In this document: in pieces, positions 61,775 to 64,000 of the stretch
How positions within the stretch are numbered: the stretch's first letter is position 1
Layout of the letters: every line of letters starts with the position of its first letter
Notes under the pieces: model-generated
The model's input: the letters and a program-made list of their open reading frames with translations, nothing else
The model's database searches: none
What the model was told of the DNA's origin: nothing
Source: Salinicoccus halodurans
Lineage (GTDB): Bacteria > Bacillota > Bacilli > Staphylococcales > Salinicoccaceae
Reading direction: 5' to 3'
DNA length: 64,000 nucleotides
Assembly (NCBI RefSeq): GCF_900114445.1
Contig: NZ_FOTB01000002.1
Span: forward strand, 395,752 to 459,751
Made by a program: the position numbers and the translations under genes

Positions 61775-61819
61775 AAGCCGAAGGGTCTATGTATTTAAGG
61801 AAATGGGAGTGTAATCTTA

Positions 61820-62146
61820 ATGAATATCAATATCGATACAACTGAAAAAGAAAACGAATACTTAATTGTGCTTGATGGCGAACTGGATGTATATACAGCA
61901 CCTGAGCTGCAGAAAGTTCTCGATCCTATCAGACAGTCCGGGAGCCATAACGTCAAAATCGATTTGACGGATGTAAGTTATATGGATTCAACAGGTCTGG
62001 GCATTTTCGTCGGCACATTAAAAGATCTCAATCAGCATGAACGTGAACTCCGGGTAACAGGGGTTTCCAATAGAATTCTGAGGTTGTTCGAGATTACAGG
62101 ACTTCGTGATTTGATGCATATAAACGAAGCTTCGGAGGTTGAATAG
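61820..62146 (+). CDS. rsbV: Anti-anti-sigma factor RsbV
   Basis: 108 residues of the STAS fold with the phosphorylatable Ser in [17 protein letters not shown]. Dephosphorylated RsbV binds RsbW and releases SigB. GGGAGTG precedes the ATG. First gene after the sigma-B promoter. Confidence 0.96.
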   Translation: MNINIDTTEKENEYLIVLDGELDVYTAPELQKVLDPIRQSGSHNVKIDLTDVSYMDSTGLGIFVGTLKDLNQHERELRVTGVSNRILRLFEITGLRDLMHINEASEVE

Positions 62147-62147
62147 A

Positions 62148-62624
62148 ATGGCATTGCAGTATGATTATATAGAAATGAAGTTTCCGTCCAGTGCGGAATA
62201 TGTCGGTCTGATCCGCCTTACACTGTCAGGAGTCCTTTCCCGGGCAGGCGCAACTTATGACCAGATAGAAGATTCCAAGATTGCAGTGTCGGAAGCAGTG
62301 ACCAATGCGGTGAAGCATGCATATGGTGAAGACCAGACAGGCGAGGTGCTCGTCGGTTTCGCAATCTATGATGATAAAGTGGAGATAATTGTAGCAGATC
62401 ATGGACAGAGCTTTAATTATGAAGATGTAAAGAAAGAACTCGGTCCATACACTGAAGATGACAACGTGAACTTCTTGAGAGAAGGAGGTTTGGGGCTGTT
62501 CTTGATTGAAACATTAATGGATGAAGTCTATCTCAAAAAAGACCCTGGAGTAACAATCAGTATGACGAAGTTTATTAATGAAAGTCAGGTGCATTCGAAT
62601 GGAGAAACAATCGTCAATCGATAA
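62148..62624 (+). CDS. rsbW: Serine kinase / anti-sigma-B factor RsbW
   Basis: 158 residues, GHKL-type kinase: [17 protein letters not shown] (N-box), VADHGQSFN (G1) and [16 protein letters not shown] (G2). It binds SigB or phosphorylates RsbV. ATG 62148 is preferred since GGAGG lies 9 nt before it. The end overlaps sigB by 26 nt. Confidence 0.95.
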   Translation: MALQYDYIEMKFPSSAEYVGLIRLTLSGVLSRAGATYDQIEDSKIAVSEAVTNAVKHAYGEDQTGEVLVGFAIYDDKVEIIVADHGQSFNYEDVKKELGPYTEDDNVNFLREGGLGLFLIETLMDEVYLKKDPGVTISMTKFINESQVHSNGETIVNR

Positions 62625-63375
62625 AGGACTCACACCAGATGATATCAATGCACTGATACGAAGCCACCAGGAAGAAGGCGACCAGGCTGCCCAGACCAGA
62701 CTAGTGGAACACTATCGGAAACTGATAGAATCGCTGGCGTACAGATATTCAAAAGGGAAAAGTCATCATGAAGATCTGGTGCAGGTCGGCATGGTAGGGC
62801 TGCTTGGTGCCATCAAAAGGTTTGATGCATCTTTTGACCGCAGATTCGAAGCATTTCTGGTTCCGACGGTGGTTGGTGAGATCAAACGCTATCTCAGGGA
62901 CAAAACCTGGAGTGTCCATGTACCACGACGCATAAAAGAAATCGGTCCAAAGATAAAAAATGCGAATGATGAACTGACGAACAGGCTGGAGCGCTCCCCT
63001 AAAATCAGCGAAATTGCAGAGCATCTCGAGGTATCGGAAGAAGATGTTTTGGAAGCGATGGAGATGGGACAGAGCTACAATGCACTCAGCGTCGATCATT
63101 CCATCGAAGCGGACAAAGATGGATCGACAGTGACTCTGCTTGACGTAATGGGACAATCAGATGATAACTATGATCTTTCCGAGAAGCGCCTGATTCTGGA
63201 AAAAGTGCTTCCCATATTGTCTGAACGTGAACGTGAGATCATCCAATTTACGTTTATGGAAGGCCTGAGCCAAAAGGAAACAGGTGAACGTATCGGTTTG
63301 AGTCAGATGCATGTTTCAAGGCTGCAGCGGACGGCAATCAATAAGCTGCGCCAGGCAGTGAGCAAAGATGAATAG
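62599..63375 (+). CDS. sigB: RNA polymerase sigma factor SigB
   Basis: 258 residues. Region 2 with [20 protein letters not shown] and [20 protein letters not shown]; region 4 with [20 protein letters not shown]-like helix-turn-helix ([20 protein letters not shown]). It directs general stress transcription. ATG 62599 follows AGGTG within rsbW. Confidence 0.96.
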   Translation: MEKQSSIDKGLTPDDINALIRSHQEEGDQAAQTRLVEHYRKLIESLAYRYSKGKSHHEDLVQVGMVGLLGAIKRFDASFDRRFEAFLVPTVVGEIKRYLRDKTWSVHVPRRIKEIGPKIKNANDELTNRLERSPKISEIAEHLEVSEEDVLEAMEMGQSYNALSVDHSIEADKDGSTVTLLDVMGQSDDNYDLSEKRLILEKVLPILSEREREIIQFTFMEGLSQKETGERIGLSQMHVSRLQRTAINKLRQAVSKDE

Positions 63376-63383
63376 CTTTCTAT

Positions 63384-63416
63384 AACACCCCCCGTCCAAA
63401 GAAGGATGGGGGTGTT
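63384..63416 (+). terminator. Hairpin after sigB
   Basis: A 9-bp GC-rich stem (AACACCCCC with its complement) plus an inner 4-bp stem, loop AAAGAA. There is no U-run after it, so it is a weak intrinsic terminator or a 3' stabiliser. Confidence 0.6.
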
Positions 63417-63476
63417 AATGTTATAATGGGAATGACGCTTTTTAGTGACTTTTTGAAATATGGGAGAGATTTTTTT

Positions 63477-64000
63477 ATGAATGAACAACTGGTAAAAGAA
63501 TTAGAAAATACAACAGGAAAAAATGCAAAGTACATAAGAAGCGTACTGAAGCTTCTGGAGGAGAAAAACACCGTCCCTTTCATCGCCCGTTACCGTAAAG
63601 AGATGACAGGCGGGATGGACGAGGAGGAAATCAAGGAGATTTCAGACCGGTTCACTTATTTGGAAAACCTGGCAAAACGAAAGGAAGAAGTGATCCGTCT
63701 TATAGACGAACAGGGTTTATTGACAGAAGAACTGAGAAAAAATATTTTAAAACAGACCGTGCTGAACCGGGTGGAGGATTTGTACCGTCCATTTAAACAA
63801 AAGAAGAAAACAAGGGCGACGGAAGCGAAACGGAAAGGACTGGAGCCGCTTGCGGAACAGATCAGTGCACAGAAGCCGATGGATGTGGAAAGAATAGCTG
63901 CAGAGTACATTTCCGAAGAAGTGAAAACTGCTGATGCTGCGGTTAAAGGTGCACTGGATATTATTGCAGAAAAAATTTCTGATGAACCCAAATACCGCTC
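63477..64000 (+). CDS. tex: Tex-like S1 RNA-binding transcription accessory protein, partial
   Basis: The first 174 residues of Tex (YdcI family): the helical N-terminal domain with VPFIARYRKEMTGGMDEEEI, VLNRVEDLYRPFKQKKKTRA and GLEPLAEQI. The C-terminal YqgF-like and S1 domains lie beyond the window. GGGAGAG precedes ATG 63477. Following sigB is its usual staphylococcal position. Confidence 0.93.
   Translation, partial: MNEQLVKELENTTGKNAKYIRSVLKLLEEKNTVPFIARYRKEMTGGMDEEEIKEISDRFTYLENLAKRKEEVIRLIDEQGLLTEELRKNILKQTVLNRVEDLYRPFKQKKKTRATEAKRKGLEPLAEQISAQKPMDVERIAAEYISEEVKTADAAVKGALDIIAEKISDEPKYR

Noticed and set aside
63384-63416. Treating the sigB 3' hairpin as a strong intrinsic terminator
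   Set aside because: The U-run needed after the stem is missing, so only a weak call is justified.

Overview
This 64-kb window is chromosomal DNA of a low-to-moderate GC Firmicute in the family Staphylococcaceae. Gene order is that of the staphylococcal core: rpoE-pyrG-fba-murZ-rho-rpmE-prfA-prmC-glyA-upp-mnaA-atp operon-murA-fabZ, then tenA-thiD-thiM-thiE, yidC, cls, rodA, murF, cshA, acpS-alr-mazEF-rsbUVW-sigB-tex. Details differ from Staphylococcus proper: no ddl between rodA and murF, no tdk between rpmE and prfA, and an L31 of the zinc-binding type. A salt-tolerant relative such as Salinicoccus or Jeotgalicoccus is my inference. No rRNA, tRNA, insertion sequence, prophage or CRISPR array was seen.

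Layout. 1-16.4 kb is an accessory-like patchwork of short operons on both strands: a MurJ-like flippase with an ATP-grasp enzyme, an aldo/keto reductase, a namA-amidase-glycerate kinase operon, an arsRBC arsenic operon, a ureohydrolase with a divergent Nramp-family transporter, OsmC, a lipoprotein, a K+/H+ antiporter, a lone ABC ATPase, type II pantothenate kinase and a BCCT betaine transporter. 16.4-33 kb is mostly plus-strand housekeeping: transcription (rpoE, rho), CTP synthesis, glycolysis, wall precursor synthesis, translation termination, tRNA threonylcarbamoylation, one-carbon and pyrimidine salvage. 33-42 kb holds the F1Fo ATP synthase operon, the second MurA and FabZ. 42-50 kb carries YwpF, a second SSB, a secreted LysM/Rpf-like wall hydrolase behind a WalR box, a TPP-riboswitch-controlled thiamine salvage operon, YidC and cardiolipin synthase. 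50-64 kb carries RodA, MurF, an esterase, the CshA helicase, three membrane PH-domain proteins, AcpS, alanine racemase, MazEF, the complete sigma-B module and the start of tex.

Regulation readable in the sequence: a pyrG leader with all elements of CTP-sensitive reiterative-transcription attenuation, a TPP riboswitch with a mutually exclusive terminator/antiterminator, a perfect WalR box, a perfect sigma-B promoter before rsbV, and several intrinsic terminators placed inside gene clusters (ureohydrolase/Nramp, mazF/rsbU) where the downstream gene has no room for its own promoter. Two convergent gene pairs place both stop codons inside one palindromic terminator.

The items most worth a second look are the ureohydrolase/Nramp pair, both with substitutions at conserved metal-site positions; the esterase after murF with no AUG, GUG or UUG start that keeps its full fold; and a perfect 16-bp inverted repeat overlapping the ATP synthase promoter. 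I did not find a clearly new multi-gene system.
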